From the NCBI RefSeq assembly GCF_028858725.1, contig NC_084781.1, positions 3,728,513 through 3,792,512 of the forward strand: 64,000 bases of DNA, read 5' to 3'. The notes below the pieces were generated by a model. That model was not told where the DNA came from. It saw nothing but the letters and a program-made list of their open reading frames with translations, and made no database searches. Shown here in pieces: positions 43,301 through 63,700 of the stretch. This DNA is from Colius striatus. Lineage: Eukaryota; Chordata; Aves; Coliiformes; Coliidae. The translations under genes and the position numbers were made by a program. Within the stretch, counting starts at the first letter, position 1, and every line of letters starts with the position of its first letter.

Positions 43301-46300
43301 CTTCCATTCCTTCCTGTCCTCAGGCGGGTTCTTCACCAAACGTGGTGATTGCCTCTCGCGGGATGCCTCCTTACAGCCCCGCTGTTCTGAGCAGGGTTCC
43401 CTCAACGCTGCCGTGAGGAACAGCCTTCCAAGTGGCTTTTGTGTTTACGGGGAAGGAGAGGGCATTCACGCAGAGTTAGCGTGACCGTAATGGAGTTCAT
43501 ACGAGCAGACAAAACACCTTCCTGCTAAGCAGACTCACGGCTCAAAGCATGTGCTTTAATATCAGACAAGTTGTTTACTGCTTCCCAGTCGCTGTTGTTT
43601 TGAGATTTGCAGTGTAATTTAGGTGTTGAGGTGCCTCAGGGAGGATGTGCAAACCGTTAAGCAGTGCATGTGCCTGCTGGTTTTCCATGTGGGCTACACA
43701 TATCAGAGTCAATCATTTATGGCAGTTACAGTTTTTCTTCTGTGAGCAAGACAAGGTTGGTTAGTTTTGGCAATGCAGCTGCGTTTGATGTGCACAGATA
43801 CCTACAGCTGAGTGTGTGGGTGCGTTTCTGCGTGTACACAGCTCATTTAACCACAGTGAAGCACAATTGGTAGCTACTTCCTTATTTCTCCCAGAAAGCT
43901 GGTGCTACCCAGTAGTACGGGAGAACTGGAATCTGGCTCTTTCCAGGATCAGTCCCGGGAACGTTGGGTGCTTGGGAGAGCGGGTTAATGGCATCTCAGG
44001 GGCTGGGGAGGAGGGAGCAGCCAGCAAAGTCAGCATCTCCAGCAAGCTAAACTCTAGGCTTTGAGACAGCTTTGGACAGACAGAACCCAGCCTTGTTTAG
44101 CCCAGGGGGCAAATGTCAGCAGGGATTTAGTCTGAGATGCCGTGCTGGAGCGTTCCTTTTCTTATCGAGTTATGTAGCTTCACAGACACGGATTTCTGTC
44201 TCGCTGGGGAGAGCAGCAGTTTATAGTGGCTGATGTTAGCACAGATGTGATTTGGAAGCATTTTGAATGGGAATGCATGTAAAATCAATAACCCTTCCTG
44301 CTGCCAAACGTACTCAAGCCCAAGCCTGTTGGTTCCCAGTACTGCTTATGAAACCCAGGAACTGAAACCCAGGCAAATCCTCCCAGTTTGTTTTGAGCAC
44401 GTTGATTAAAACACCCAGACCGTGTTCCTTGACACTCAGATTCTGGGCTTTCCCTCACTGCAGACTGGAATTGCTCCTGTACCAGGAGTGTGCTCAGCAT
44501 GCATGGGAGAGAACAAACAATGTCTCTAAAGTGGCATTAATTACTACAGGAAAAATGAAAGTTGTGGCAAAGGAAGTGCTGGAGAGGAGAATCAGTGTGA
44601 AGGGATCACCCTCTGTTAGTTCTCATGAATTATTTATGTCTCAGAGAAGGCAGCTTGGTAAAATTTGTCATTTGAGACTCACCTGTTGCCAGAGCACTGC
44701 CAGTAACAAATGAAAATGTTTTCTGTTGGGGCTGATGTGATCATAAATGCCAAGATGGGGATGAGGGATGTCTCTCTAATTCTGTCTTCTCTGCTGCTCC
44801 TTCTCCCTAGCTGGTTTTTGTTCTGCAGTATGTGTTGAAGTCCCATCAGAGACAGAGGCTGTCCAAGGAACACACATGAAGCTACTCTGCATTTCCTGCA
44901 TGAAGAGGGAAGAGGTCACAGCTAGCACAGTGGTGGAATGGTTCTACAGGCCAGAGGGTGGAAAAGATGAACCTGTATGTATGTTTAGCAGCTGAGCCCT
45001 TGCTTTCATAGGTCTTACTGTGAAATACAGTCCAGTGAGCTCCTGTGGGAGAAGCCAAAAGGTGTTTCTGAGGGTGTAAGCTTGTCCTGTGGCAGGAGCC
45101 CCAAGGAAGACTCTACAAGGGAAAGAGAGGGACCCACAAATACAAAACCTGCCATGTTCTTCCTTAAAGTCTGTGTGAATGGCCAGCAGGCTGCTGTCAT
45201 ATCACAGAGGAGACTCCAAGCTGCAGACATCCATGTCACTTCTGAATCCCCAAGCTGTTCTTGGGAGGTTAAATTTGGTTCTGATAAATCTGCAGGACAG
45301 GATTTACCACATTTTGCCTCAGAGAAGGCAGCAGGGGGACTGTGGAGGGAATTGCTGTCAGTTGCTGTGAATCTCTGTCGGGAGAAGCTAGAATTCGCTT
45401 TCAGAGTGAATCAAAATAGGACTCATACAGACGAGGGGCAACTGGAACTGGGGACAGAACGGTGACATGGACAATAAGATAAAGGCTGAGTGCACACACT
45501 TCTGCCTAGTGATTTTATCAGAGTATGAAGCGTCAGATTGGTGGTTGCACTTCATCACTGTTGAGCAAGGCCAGGCAAAGCGACAAATATTCTCCTGCCT
45601 TCTGAGAACTGAAGGGACCTCGTGAAGGAAGGAGATGGGAATTCGTTTGCAGTGACCTGGGGTGTACATCTGCAACCCAAAGGCTGCAAACAAAAGCGAG
45701 CTGAGGTGGGCAGGTTAATGATGGAGACTCTGGTCAGCCAGGAACCTGTGAGAGATCAGGCCTGAACGATTATCTTACATGCAGTGACCAAAGGCTGCAT
45801 GATCTCAGTTGCTAAGGAAGCCCAGAATGTACATGTGTGTAGCTAGAGGATGATGCTTTTGCTTGCATGTGCTGTGCTGTCAGTGATTAACCAGAACACT
45901 CTCCCACCTTCCCTCACAGATCTATGAGTACAGGAAAATGAACCATGAATTCCCAAGCCGCTTCAGTGGCCGGTTACAGTGGAATGGGAGTAAAGACATG
46001 CAGGATGTGTCCATCACTGTGTTAAATGTGACCCTGAACGATTCAGGGATCTACACCTGTAACATCACCCGGGAGTTTGAGTTCGAGATCCACCGGCCTC
46101 TCTTCACCAGCTCCCGGAAGATCCACCTCACCGTGGTGGAGGAGGGTATGTAGCACTGCCACAACATGTCTTGTGTCTCAATTTGCTGTGGGGGTTGTCA
46201 TCCAGGGGTAGAGTTTTTCATGGCACTGCAGGAGAGGGGAGACCGAGCTGACAGGTTAATTGTGCCTGTCTTTGCCCACCGCAGACACTGAGCAGGGCTC

Positions 46301-47799
46301 AGACCTGCATTGTGTTTGAGTCATTTGTCAGTGGTTGTGTGGGGATGTGGGAAGGTACAATAAGCTTGGCAGGCTGGGGCAACAGCTGGGCAGACTCAAG
46401 AAGCAAGCAGAGCTTTCCAGTTTCTCTGCTCAGAACCCCAGCTTCTCCCCTGTCAGCTCCAGGCCTCTGCAGCACAGCCCTTCCCAGGGTACCCACAGCA
46501 GCTGCCTCCTTGCTTCCACCCCCTCCCTCCTGGAACAACTCATTCTCCATTTTGATATTGGTCTCTTGCTTCCACCCTCTCCCAGTCCCTCCTTTCCCTT
46601 GCACTGCTCCCCAGCCTTTCTTGCTTTTGCTCAGCTCAGTGCTGAAATCCCGGCTCGTTAGAATTCTGTCAGTGGACACTGTGCTGTTCTCTTCAGAAAG
46701 CAACAGGAGCTTTTAGCCCTCATCCTTTTCTGCTGTGTCTTCCCTTCTACCCCAACAAGCATCTTAGTGGTTTGATCTCTGCCAGATCACTGGTGGCACC
46801 GTGCAGTTGAGTAACAGCAGCAAGCAGGATGCAGAAAGGCAACGGAGTGAGAGGGGGAGAGAGGCCAACGGGGAGCACTCCTCAGGAGTGTGTGGGTGGC
46901 ACAGGGAATGACAGACACAGACAGGCTTGTGCATGTCTGATTCCCCTGGGATCACTGCTGGCAAATCCTGCTTTTGACCCCTCACAGTGCAGTGGCATCA
47001 GGGTATCTGTGGCAGGGAGGGTTAGGAAGGGTGACTGGAGGGGGGGAAGGCTGCCCTGCTCCCACAGCTGCACGTGAGTGATGAGAGATCATTTCCTCAA
47101 CAGCTGGAGAGGACTTCACCTCAGTCATCTCGGAAATCATGATGTATATTCTGCTGGTCTTCCTCACCTTGTGGCTCCTGATAGAAATGGTCTATTGCTA
47201 CAGGAAAGTCTCCAAGGCAGAGGAGGCTGCCCAGGAAAGCGCGTAAGTGTGATGCCAACTCTTCTGAGGGGCTTCTCCACGTGTCTCAGCCCAGTCCATG
47301 CTGCCAGGAGACCCAGCTTTGCTACTGGCACATTCCTAGCTGAAGCCATTGCAATGTTTGGGAGTAACCAAAGAGCCAGTGCACTTGCAGCTCCCTGCCC
47401 ATAGTGCAGGGTATTCCCAAGGCTGACTCACAGCAGAGATGTTCCCAGTTTTGTACTGTCTCATTCCCATCTTTCTACATCCTTGGCTCAGATAAAGGTG
47501 CTCTTTGTTCCCAGTAGGAAGGCTGTAATGTGGGATTGTACAGCCAGAGAAGACTCAGTGTCTGATCCTGACTATCCTGAGGAGAGTGCCCTGCTGTCAG
47601 CACCTTCCATGGGTGACATTTGTTACCTTAATGATTCTTACAAGCACTGGGTGTCTCTGCAAGGGGGAAAGGACCCACACAGGTCTTTGCAGGGCAGCAC
47701 CTGAGGTTATGCTTTCCTCCTCCCTCCACCTACAGGACAGACTATCTTGCAATTCCATCAGAGAACAAGGAAAACTGCGCCGTGCCTGTCGAGGAATAG
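43236..47799 (+). CDS. SCN3B: Voltage-gated sodium channel beta-3 subunit, complete, 5 coding exons
   Basis: Auxiliary subunit of voltage-gated sodium channels; in this family it tunes gating and surface density of the alpha subunit and acts as an Ig-type adhesion protein. The five exons join to 216 residues (human 215). Order: signal peptide (about 1-24), V-type Ig domain with CISC (46-49) and YTC Cys121, several N-glycosylation sequons (NGS 96, NVT 110, NIT 122), a single membrane span (about 161-182, IMMYILLVFLTLWLLIEMVY) and a short cytosolic tail ending AIPSENKENCAVPVEE. The VEVPSETEAVQG start, FYRPEGGKD and the tail identify beta-3, not beta-1. The start is the ATG in the CpG island with context ACAATGG; its exon ends in phase 1, matching exon 2. 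It is divergent from ATP12A and convergent with GRAMD1B. Confidence 0.96.
44811..44974 (+). CDS. SCN3B: SCN3B coding exon 2 (residues 20-74)
   Basis: Acceptor CTCCCTAG, donor GTATGT. Encodes the end of the leader (AGFCSA), then VCVEVPSETEAVQGTHMKLL and CISCMKREEV, the first half of the Ig domain. Confidence 0.95.
45920..46145 (+). CDS. SCN3B: SCN3B coding exon 3 (residues 75-150)
   Basis: Acceptor CTCACAG, donor GTATG. Encodes IYEYRKMNHEF, GRLQWNGSKDMQDVSITVLN and DSGIYTCNITREFEFEIHRP, the second half of the Ig domain including its closing cysteine. Confidence 0.97.
47104..47242 (+). CDS. SCN3B: SCN3B coding exon 4 (residues 150-196, membrane span)
   Basis: Acceptor CAACAG, donor GTAAGTG. 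Encodes GEDFTSVISEIMMYILLVFL through the membrane span and CYRKVSKAEEAAQESA on the cytosolic side. Confidence 0.97.
47736..47799 (+). CDS. SCN3B: SCN3B coding exon 5 (residues 196-216 and stop)
   Basis: Acceptor CTACAG. Encodes TDYLAIPSENKENCAVPVEE and TAG. A GTAGG donor-like site 30 bp past the stop (CACCAG|GTAGGCC) could start a 3' UTR intron, but nothing shows that it is used. Confidence 0.95.
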
Positions 47800-50432
47800 C
47801 AGAGGCGCCAGCGGAACGAACGGCACCAGGTAGGCCATGAGGAAACTGTCCCAGCCTCGCAGCCTTCCTGCAGTGGGTTAGGCCTGAGAAAAGGTGGCTG
47901 GCAGACTCCTGGAGCCTGGCCCTGCTCCTTTGGAGTGACCTTGGAAGCACTACAGGCTGTCTTTAGATGGTGGGTGTACTAATCATGCTTGAAAGCTCTA
48001 ACCAACACACACACTCCCTTTCAGGCCACGGTGCAACTGCTCCTTTGCACGTTGCTGTGGGCAGTCCCTGTCCCCTGCAGACAGCAGCTGTGCTCAGGCA
48101 CTGTCTCCAAAGGAAACATCCACTAGGAAGGACTCTGTGCACAAAAAGACCAGAAATCCAGATCTTTTAAAGGCTGGTTCACATCCTGTCAGTTACCATG
48201 TCAACTAGATCCTGATCCTCACTCCAGGAAGTGCTCCAAGAGGAATTCTCTCCCTTGCAGGGGCTCTGAAGACAGAAGGACTGCGTCACGCCGGCCAGGT
48301 TTGAGGGGGAGCTCTGCGCCGTCGGGAGGAGACACGGGGAAGTGTAAATTCTCTTCCATTTGCCTTGGACTCTGTACAGCCTTGACTTTGGCCTCATGGC
48401 TCCATACTGAGCTGCCAGCCCACTTGCTAAAGGACTCTTCTGTTGAAGCATGCTGAGCAAAGGGCAAAGGGGTGTGGGCAGCACGGCTCCTTCCCTACTT
48501 TTAGTCCCATGCCTTCGTAAATGTTAAGTGTCATTTCTTAGCTGCTGTCACCACCTTGATTTGCTAAATATGCTAGCTCTCCATTGCAGAGGTAAAGGGC
48601 ATGTATGTCTGTCTTGTTACTCTGACCTGTAACTGGGAATGAGGCCAGCTTAGGGGGATGTTCCACCATATATTACAACCCAAGCAGTCCTGACCAGCGT
48701 TAAAATGGGAAGAATTTAATAAGTGGTTATTGCTTGGCACATTGGGCATTGGGCTGCCCCCGCACAGGCAGAGCAGGATGAGGACTGTCACACACTAGAA
48801 CTGTTCAAAATGTGAGACTACTAGAAGGGTGAGTCCCTGTGCCATGCTCACACTTGCTTCTGAAGGAGGGAACTGAGAATACAGACCCTGAAGCACTCCT
48901 GCATTGGGAGGCACGAGGATGTAAGACTAAGAATCCCCTTCCTCCCCTGATCCCTTTCATTTAGCAAGTGTCAGAATGGGTAGTTCTTGGTTTGCTTTGC
49001 AGAGCAGGTGCTGCTCAGGCACAGGGGAGGGAGAGCCCGCAGAGCCGCCTTCTGCAGCAGCAGGAGAGCAGTAGCAGAAGGTACACGGCTCTCCTCCTGG
49101 GGAAAGCCCTGAAAGGCAGGCAGGCAGCCCCATGCCAGCAGGCAGGCAGAGGGAGTGTGGCTGCAGAGGCCAGGCAGGGGAGGGCCACCTGTGTCACACA
49201 GCAGTGCTTTCCTAGGGCACTGGCCGCCTCATGCTGTAGCATGGCTCCATCTAGAGGGATGGGCAGCAAAAGCCTCACTTTTCCTTGTTCCTCGTGATTT
49301 TTGTCTTGTAATTAGTGACTGGTTTGGGTAGTCACCACTCAAGTAAAGGATCCACCACTGTGCAAGCTTACCTTTTCAGATGTAGTGGCTGGAGCAGGGT
49401 CACCTTTGGTTTCTGGCCTCAGCTGAGCTCAACAGCTGGGATTACAGGGAAGGGAGGAAAAAAAGGCAGAAACGTGGTTGGGGGTGGAACTGTACCTTAA
49501 GACAAAGCGGGGAGAAGTGTTTTCTTCCTATGCCAGATGTTGTTACATCCCTGCTGCAATGGAGCCTGTGCTGCTTGCACCAATTGACTAATTTTGCTAC
49601 ACTGACTGCTTCTAAGTAGTTCCCAAGTGCTTGTGACCCAAGGCATGCTTCCCATGGGGTCTCCTCTGCTTTGTTCTGCTGCTTTTTATGTGTTGCTGAA
49701 ATCACAGAAATCACTCCGTGAGTCAGGGCCAGGCCAGCTTTCTAACTGGCAGTTGTTCAAGTTCCCTTTCTTAGCGTGGGTGTCAGCTTTAGTAAACTAC
49801 TACCATGCAGCCAGTCTTCCCAGCAGGATCACTCGCCAGCCCAGAGCCAAGCCTGGCACCCTGGGCACGCTTTCCAGATGAAGCACACTTGGAGGCTGGG
49901 TTCCTTAACACCTAATAGCCAAGTGGGGGGAGAAAACCACTGCTGATTCAGCCGGAGGGCTTCATTTATCCCAGGCCAATCTGCCTGGCCTCAGGGCAAT
50001 TTGGAGCCTGATCCTGACTCTAAACCCACAGCAATTGATAACCCTCTGGTGTTCATAAGTCAAGAAAAAGGAGTAAAGCTGAGAACTCTGTGAGAGCTAC
50101 CTGGGGTGGTAAGGAAGGGCCGTCCTGCAGTCCCACACCTCCTGTCTCACGCACAGCTGCTCAAGACGCGCTTTTGTGGACACATCCTTCACTCTCCCTG
50201 CTCCTACACACAGATGTGACTGTTCCTTTGGGTTGTTTCTAGGCAGGAGAAAATGGTGTCACGGTTTTGCTCAAGATTCTGGCAGAAAACATGAAAACCA
50301 AAAGCAGACGGGGCTGTTGGCAGGGTGGTGTGAGAGGCAGGCGGTGTCCCGGAGGAGACGGTCCCGGCTGCTCTCGGAGAAGAGCCTCTCCATGTTTGGA
50401 AATGACACAAGAGACTTTAGACTAGGCAAGGT

Positions 50433-50438
50433 AATAAA
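50433..50438 (+). terminator. SCN3B: Candidate proximal SCN3B polyadenylation signal
   Basis: AATAAA in plus orientation 2.6 kb past the stop codon, followed about 40 bp later by a T/G-rich stretch (TTTGTTGTTTAATTT). Confidence 0.4.
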
Positions 50439-52107
50439 AAGAACAAAGCACTCACGAGTCCTGCTGTTTGATAGCTTTGTTGTTTAATTTATACCGTACT
50501 TCCATGGTACTAGCTACTTTACAGTAAGGTTTGGCTGCGTGCCCTGACAGTTCCTAGGTTCTAGCAGGTAAGTTTCAGTATCATTTTATCGCCTGTTGCG
50601 CACAGCGCAAAGCTTGTGACAGTTAAACAACTCCTAGAACAAACCCACGGTCCCTCCCCTCACTGCCCACCCTCCCTGGAGTTCACCTCAGCACTGCAGG
50701 CTCAGGCTGTGGAAGCCAGGCGGGTGGCACGTGCCCAGAGGTGATGGTACGACCCGCTGCCTCTGTCCTCCTTCAGTCTGTGGCTCCCAGAGCAGCCAGG
50801 GGCGCGGGATCCAGGGCCTGGGGTGGGGAGAACACGCTCCAGGTTTTTAGCAGCTCCGTCCAGCCCTGGAGCACGTGGTGGGAGACGAGCGGCGTGAGAA
50901 CGGGAACATCCCAGAGGTGCCACAGCCACACGATGCCAGTCCGGAGCGGTTGTAACGCTGCCACGGTTCTGCTGCTCCTCCCAACCTCCTGACCTCGTCG
51001 GGCCAAGAGCCAGGTGAGTGATTCCAGAGCTGGGAAGTGCTGCTGCGAGGGAGGTGGGCTTGGCAAGGTGGGGAATGACGCGCCCGTGGCACAGGCTCCA
51101 CCTCTTTGCTGGATGAAGTTGCCACTCTCCCAAATCCTCACGCTGCTGGGGCAGGTTGGGCCGAAACAGACGGGACCAAACGGCTCTAGAACCTGAGCTG
51201 TGCCTTGGTTTCCTTCCCTAACTATTCTGGGAGGGAGGGATGGGGAAGGTGGCCATTTAACATTAGCAATGGAATTGGCCTGAATGAGTGAGGTAACAGA
51301 AACGGCCAGAGGAGGTTCCTCCCTGAGCCATGTGCAAATATCATCCCTTCAGCTGAAGGGAATCCTTTTCCCTACTGAAAAAAATAAGGAATAAAATAAC
51401 CCACATTCACTTAAAAGAGCACACAGACTGCAGCGAGGAAAGGCAAGCAGGGACAGCACCAGGCCAGGCCATCTGCGCCACGGGGGATGATTGTCTGGCA
51501 GCAAAGGTGGGAGGGAGGAGGGAAAAGCCATAGGAGCCCCTGGGAGAGGAGGGCACGGCACAGCCCCTGCCAGCTGCTGGCAGTGGGACACAAACCGTCT
51601 CCACGACCCGAGGAGAGCGTTTGCCCAGCACACATCTAGAGAAAGGAAGGCGTTATGGCACAGCGAGACTCGTGCTGTAGAGGCTGCAAAGCAGAGGGAG
51701 GCAGAGCATGCTGGGCAGGGGAAGGGGCCAGAGGGGCTGCACAGACACCTCTCCGGAGCTCCACCAGTGTTCTGGGAGCCACTCACCTCAGATGCTTTGG
51801 TTCAAGAGTCTCTGAGCATTGTTTTAAGCAAAGCCCTGCTGGGTACTGTAACTAATGCTGAGACTGTCTGAGAAGGTGAAGCCAGAGTCCACGTGGCTGT
51901 GCCACAAAAGACAGGAGTGGCAGTCAGGCTGGCAGAGATCCTGGAGGAAAGATCCCTTTGGAGCTCAGCAGCAAGCACTGGGCTGTGCAGAGCTGTGGAT
52001 GGCAGCAGCTGCTCTCAAGCAGGTGTCACTGACTCTGCTCTTCCACATGCTGTGGGACCAGAAAGTCCCACCTCTACATTGGGAAGTGGTTGGCTTCTGA
52101 CCAACAC

Positions 52108-52288
52108 CAAACAAATTCCTACTTGTGTTCCAGGGGAACTTTCTGTGTTCCAGCTTGTGCCCATTACCCCTTGTCCTGTCACAGGGCACTGAAGTAAAAA
52201 GACTGGCCTCATCCTTTGACCTCCACCCTTTGGGTATTGATCAGCATTGCTGAGGTCCCTTCTCCAGGCTGAACAGCGCCAGGTAAGC
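52108..52288 (-). repeat. CR1 LINE fragment, antisense
   Basis: TTCCAGCTTGTGCCCATTAC, CCCTTGTCCTGTCACAGGGC, TTTGGGTATTGATCAGCATT and TCCCTTCTCCAGGCTGAACA follow the antisense CR1 consensus. It lies between the SCN3B stop and the probable poly(A) zone, so it is probably transcribed within the 3' UTR. Confidence 0.88.
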
Positions 52289-52606
52289 ACAGAAAGAAGA
52301 GAAACCCTAACAGCAGCATCCCAGCTCTGACTTGGCTGTGGTGATGACTGCTTAGGCAAGGCAGAAGTATAACTCCTATAACATTATTCAGGCAGTTCCT
52401 AGAAAGCATTACTTACTTCTCCAGCAAATGTAAAGTAACAGGTCCAAATTGTCTATGGCTGCAGGTGGAGTCAATCTGGTGACTGGGGCACAGCTGCAGT
52501 AGCCCTCTAGAGAAGGCATCTAGGTGTAAACATGCCAGAGTTTTGCTGAAGCCCTCACCTCACCTTTAGTGGCATTGTGGGTTTTCCCTTAACAGCTTGC
52601 TTTTTT

Positions 52607-52646
52607 CCTCTTTTATTACTACTGTGATAAATTAAGAGGCAATAAA
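52607..52646. terminator. Possible bidirectional polyadenylation zone of SCN3B and GRAMD1B
   Basis: AATAAA for the plus strand (52641-52646) and AATAAA for the minus strand (52612-52617) lie 23 bp apart, with CCTCTT/AAGAGG inverted arms (52607-52612, 52634-52639) around the minus-strand signal. Implied 3' UTRs are 4.8 kb (SCN3B) and 2.8 kb (GRAMD1B), plausible for both genes. Not shown by transcripts. Confidence 0.4.
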
Positions 52647-55265
52647 ATATCACGAATCCTACCCAACTCGAAGCCAGACTTGCTGCCAAGTGCCAAAAAG
52701 AAAGTCAACAAGGAGAAAAAGAAGCCTAAGGCCTCTGAGAGGAACCTTCCTTGCTCTGGAGGACACTGCAGGTCCAAAGCTCTGCTTAGTGGCCACCATC
52801 TTATGCTCCTTATTGAAAGAGAAAGCAGCTCTTTATCAGGTGAACACTAAACCCAGCCTGAAGGCAAACGTGGCCTCTGACTCCAGAGCCAGGCCTGAGT
52901 AAACTGCATCAGTGAGAACACCCAGAGCCCAACGTGATGGCAATGCAGAGGAAGAGGGATGCACAGGTGAGTGAATGGACTTCTCACCTCCATAACTAGC
53001 AAGAGAATGTGAAATTGACAAGAAACTAACTCTGATCACTGGTATTTCTCTTCCATCCTCTCCAGACAGGTGGGTTCCTCTGCCTCTTGCTGGGTTACAT
53101 CTGTCTGTGTACAAAACCCTCCTGGTCAGCTGGCTGAGGACACACATTCCACATTTCTTCAAGATGTGGCCTCTTTTCTCCTCTGGCACAGGCAAGGTGG
53201 CAAGTACAGGGCTTCCTCTCTGTTCTTTCTTGGTGCTTGGAATTGAATTCCAGAAAAGGGGAGAGGTGGGCAGCAGGGGATTTTTCCATGCTCAGTAAGT
53301 GTGGGAGTGACTAATGGGGAAGCAGAACTCCTGGCCAGTGGGGAGTCAGGGCCCTCCTGTCCCGAGAGGAGCTGCACAATGCCCTTCCTAGGCACTAGCA
53401 CCTCAGTTTCATTGTACAGTAGCCATTTCAGCAGCCTCCCTGGAGAAAAGTCAGGGAGCAGTACAGTAGTCAGCAGCATTAAATTAAATAAATAGTCATA
53501 AATACATGTTACTCTCTAGGTGCCAAGGCACAGACTCCCCAGTGGTACCTTGCTTTCACACTCTGAAATGTCTTTGATAACCTGTCTTCATCTGTGCTCC
53601 AAATCTGAGTCTTCTGCAAGACACGTGTTCAGTGTGTGGTTGTGAAGACTGTAGGCAGGGCTGGGAGGAATCAGGGGGTTACTGCTACAGCCACCACCTT
53701 TCCCTCACTGGAATGCACAAGCAGGAGCTTGTGAGGGTTTTCTTTAGCCTCCACTTTGTCACACAGCTGTGGGTGAGAGTTCCTGGTACAGTGATGCAAA
53801 GACCAGTTACCCTTGTGTCCCTTCTCAGCGCTTGCTGGAGCCAGAGACAACACACAAGCTAGAACTGCACAGGGAATATGGAGCTGACTCCCTCCTGCCA
53901 CTCAGAAGGTGCAGAGTCCTGCTCTTGACCAAGCTGGACATTGAGGGCCTCACAGATCACCTGATCTGCCTGCCTGGGTAAGAAGAGAAAGTCTCGGTGG
54001 CGTTTGGTGCCCCGCAGCCTCGCTGCCCCTCCTCCCTCACCTGGCTGCCAACAGGAGTCAGGAATTATCCCCCAGAACATGTACAAGTGGGTGTTGTCTT
54101 TTTAAAACAGCTCTACCACCTGATTTTCTTACAGAGCAAAGGCTTCGCTCTCCAGCTGATGAGAGAGACCTGTCAGATTTCTCACAGCCTGGACATCCCT
54201 CCAGATGCATCCTGCCACCACTGACAGTCCCTTCTTTGGTCCCCATGACCCTTCCTAGCCTCTCCTGCACTTCCCCAGGCCTGGTTGCTGTATACTATGC
54301 CAGTGAAGCAAAGGTGGCTGTTCTTTTTCTCCCTAATGTTTTCCTGCCAAGTTTGTAAGCCAAGGGAAGGTTTAGGTGGTACAAGCAGAACAGTCTCACA
54401 GACCAGGGGCAGGAGAGAGGTTTGCTGAGCAAGGAAGCAGGAGTGGGTGCAAATAAATACTGATTTGGGGTTGTTTTGAAGCTGGGCCACAGGTGGTTGC
54501 CCTTTCAGCACTGATCAGCACAGGGATGGCTTAATGGCAGGGGCCCAAGCACACAGAAAGCAGAGAACTACAGAGAGTGTAAAGGGGACACTGTCAAACG
54601 GAACAGAAACGGGATTTCTGCAGTGAGGCTCTCCTCCATCCACAAGCCACCACCCTGGGCTATTAATTGCCTAGCAGTAGGCAGCAAACCAGTGCTTGGA
54701 GAAAGCATGTCAGCTCATTTACATTCTGTGCTTTGCTCTCTGAACCAGGCTGGCCAACAGCACATTGTCATTTCTGCTCCAAGAAGGCGACGGCCACTGA
54801 GATCTGCTCTCTACAGACCTACAGCAACTCTTCTGGGAGGCCTCTTCTCCAACTGCAGAATAGCTTTGTAAGGGATTGACAGGGATTGCCAAAACCTCTC
54901 TGCCCTGAAGCCAGCAAGGTAAGAAAGTTGACAGTATCCCCTTTGTATGTATAAATAAATACAGTCAATCAGCGACCTTCATGCACAGGGAGGGGGTTTG
55001 GGGTGGGGGGGGCACTCACTCTGATGTTTCCCTTTGAAACAACAAAAACAAAACTGACAGACAGACAAACAGACAGCCAGGAATATTACACAAGTGGTGC
55101 AGGGACCCAGGGGAGAGCACTCAGGCGTGCCCCTGAGCACACACCTCAGTGCTGGGAGAGCACAGCCCTCCCAAACACCACGCTACCGCCGAGACGCTCC
55201 AGTTCAGCCAGTGTTGGAGGTCACTCCTTCCTCTCGATACGTAGGCTTTTTGTTTTTCTCTTAAA

Positions 55266-55333
55266 ATCTGTATATAATATATATATTTATATTCTGTATG
55301 TATATATATATTTATATATATATTTATATATCC
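55266..55333. repeat. AT-rich (TA)n/TTTATA block
   Basis: About 70 bp almost wholly A/T, made of TATATATA and TTTATA units. It lies 40-120 nt past the GRAMD1B stop codon, so it would be part of the transcript's 3' UTR and could form hairpins or act as an AU-rich element. Confidence 0.85.
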
Positions 55334-55341
55334 TATTTACA
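55334..55341 (-). promoter_or_regulatory. GRAMD1B: Pumilio-type motif in GRAMD1B 3' UTR
   Basis: TGTAAATA on the transcript strand, 42 nt past the stop, matches the UGUANAUA consensus bound by PUM1/PUM2. One motif match alone is weak; AT-rich surroundings raise the chance rate. Confidence 0.35.
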
Positions 55342-55382
55342 CATATTGCACACCGTCCTCTGGCCTCCTGCATTCCTGCCTG

Positions 55383-63700
<8,318 letters not shown>

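Larger units (their letters stand above)
47800..52646 (+). other. SCN3B: Probable SCN3B 3' UTR
   Basis: No coding frame is supported. In mammals SCN3B has a 3' UTR of several kilobases, so this stretch probably belongs to it. AATAAA signals occur at 50433 and 52641. A CR1 fragment occupies 52108-52288. The block at 50690-51020 is unusually GC-rich. Confidence 0.5.
52647..55382 (-). other. GRAMD1B: Probable GRAMD1B 3' UTR
   Basis: No coding frame is supported. The segment nearest the stop codon holds an AT dinucleotide-rich block (55266-55333) and a UGUAAAUA Pumilio-type motif at 55334-55341. Plus-strand AATAAA at 53487, 54452 and 54954 could instead serve a longer SCN3B transcript. Confidence 0.5.

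Noticed and set aside
42767-43405. 212-residue minus-strand frame rich in Arg, Pro and Ala
   Set aside because: It lies across the SCN3B CpG island, and GC-rich islands lack stop codons by composition. No family resemblance, and it overlaps the true SCN3B start on the other strand.
46299-46716. Opposite 134-residue frames in SCN3B intron 3
   Set aside because: They mirror one another on the two strands over C/T-rich sequence and show no homology; chance frames in an intron.
43236-47799. Assignment as SCN1B
   Set aside because: VEVPSETEAVQG, FYRPEGGKD and the IPSENKEN...VPVEE tail are beta-3 signatures; SCN1B differs at these places.
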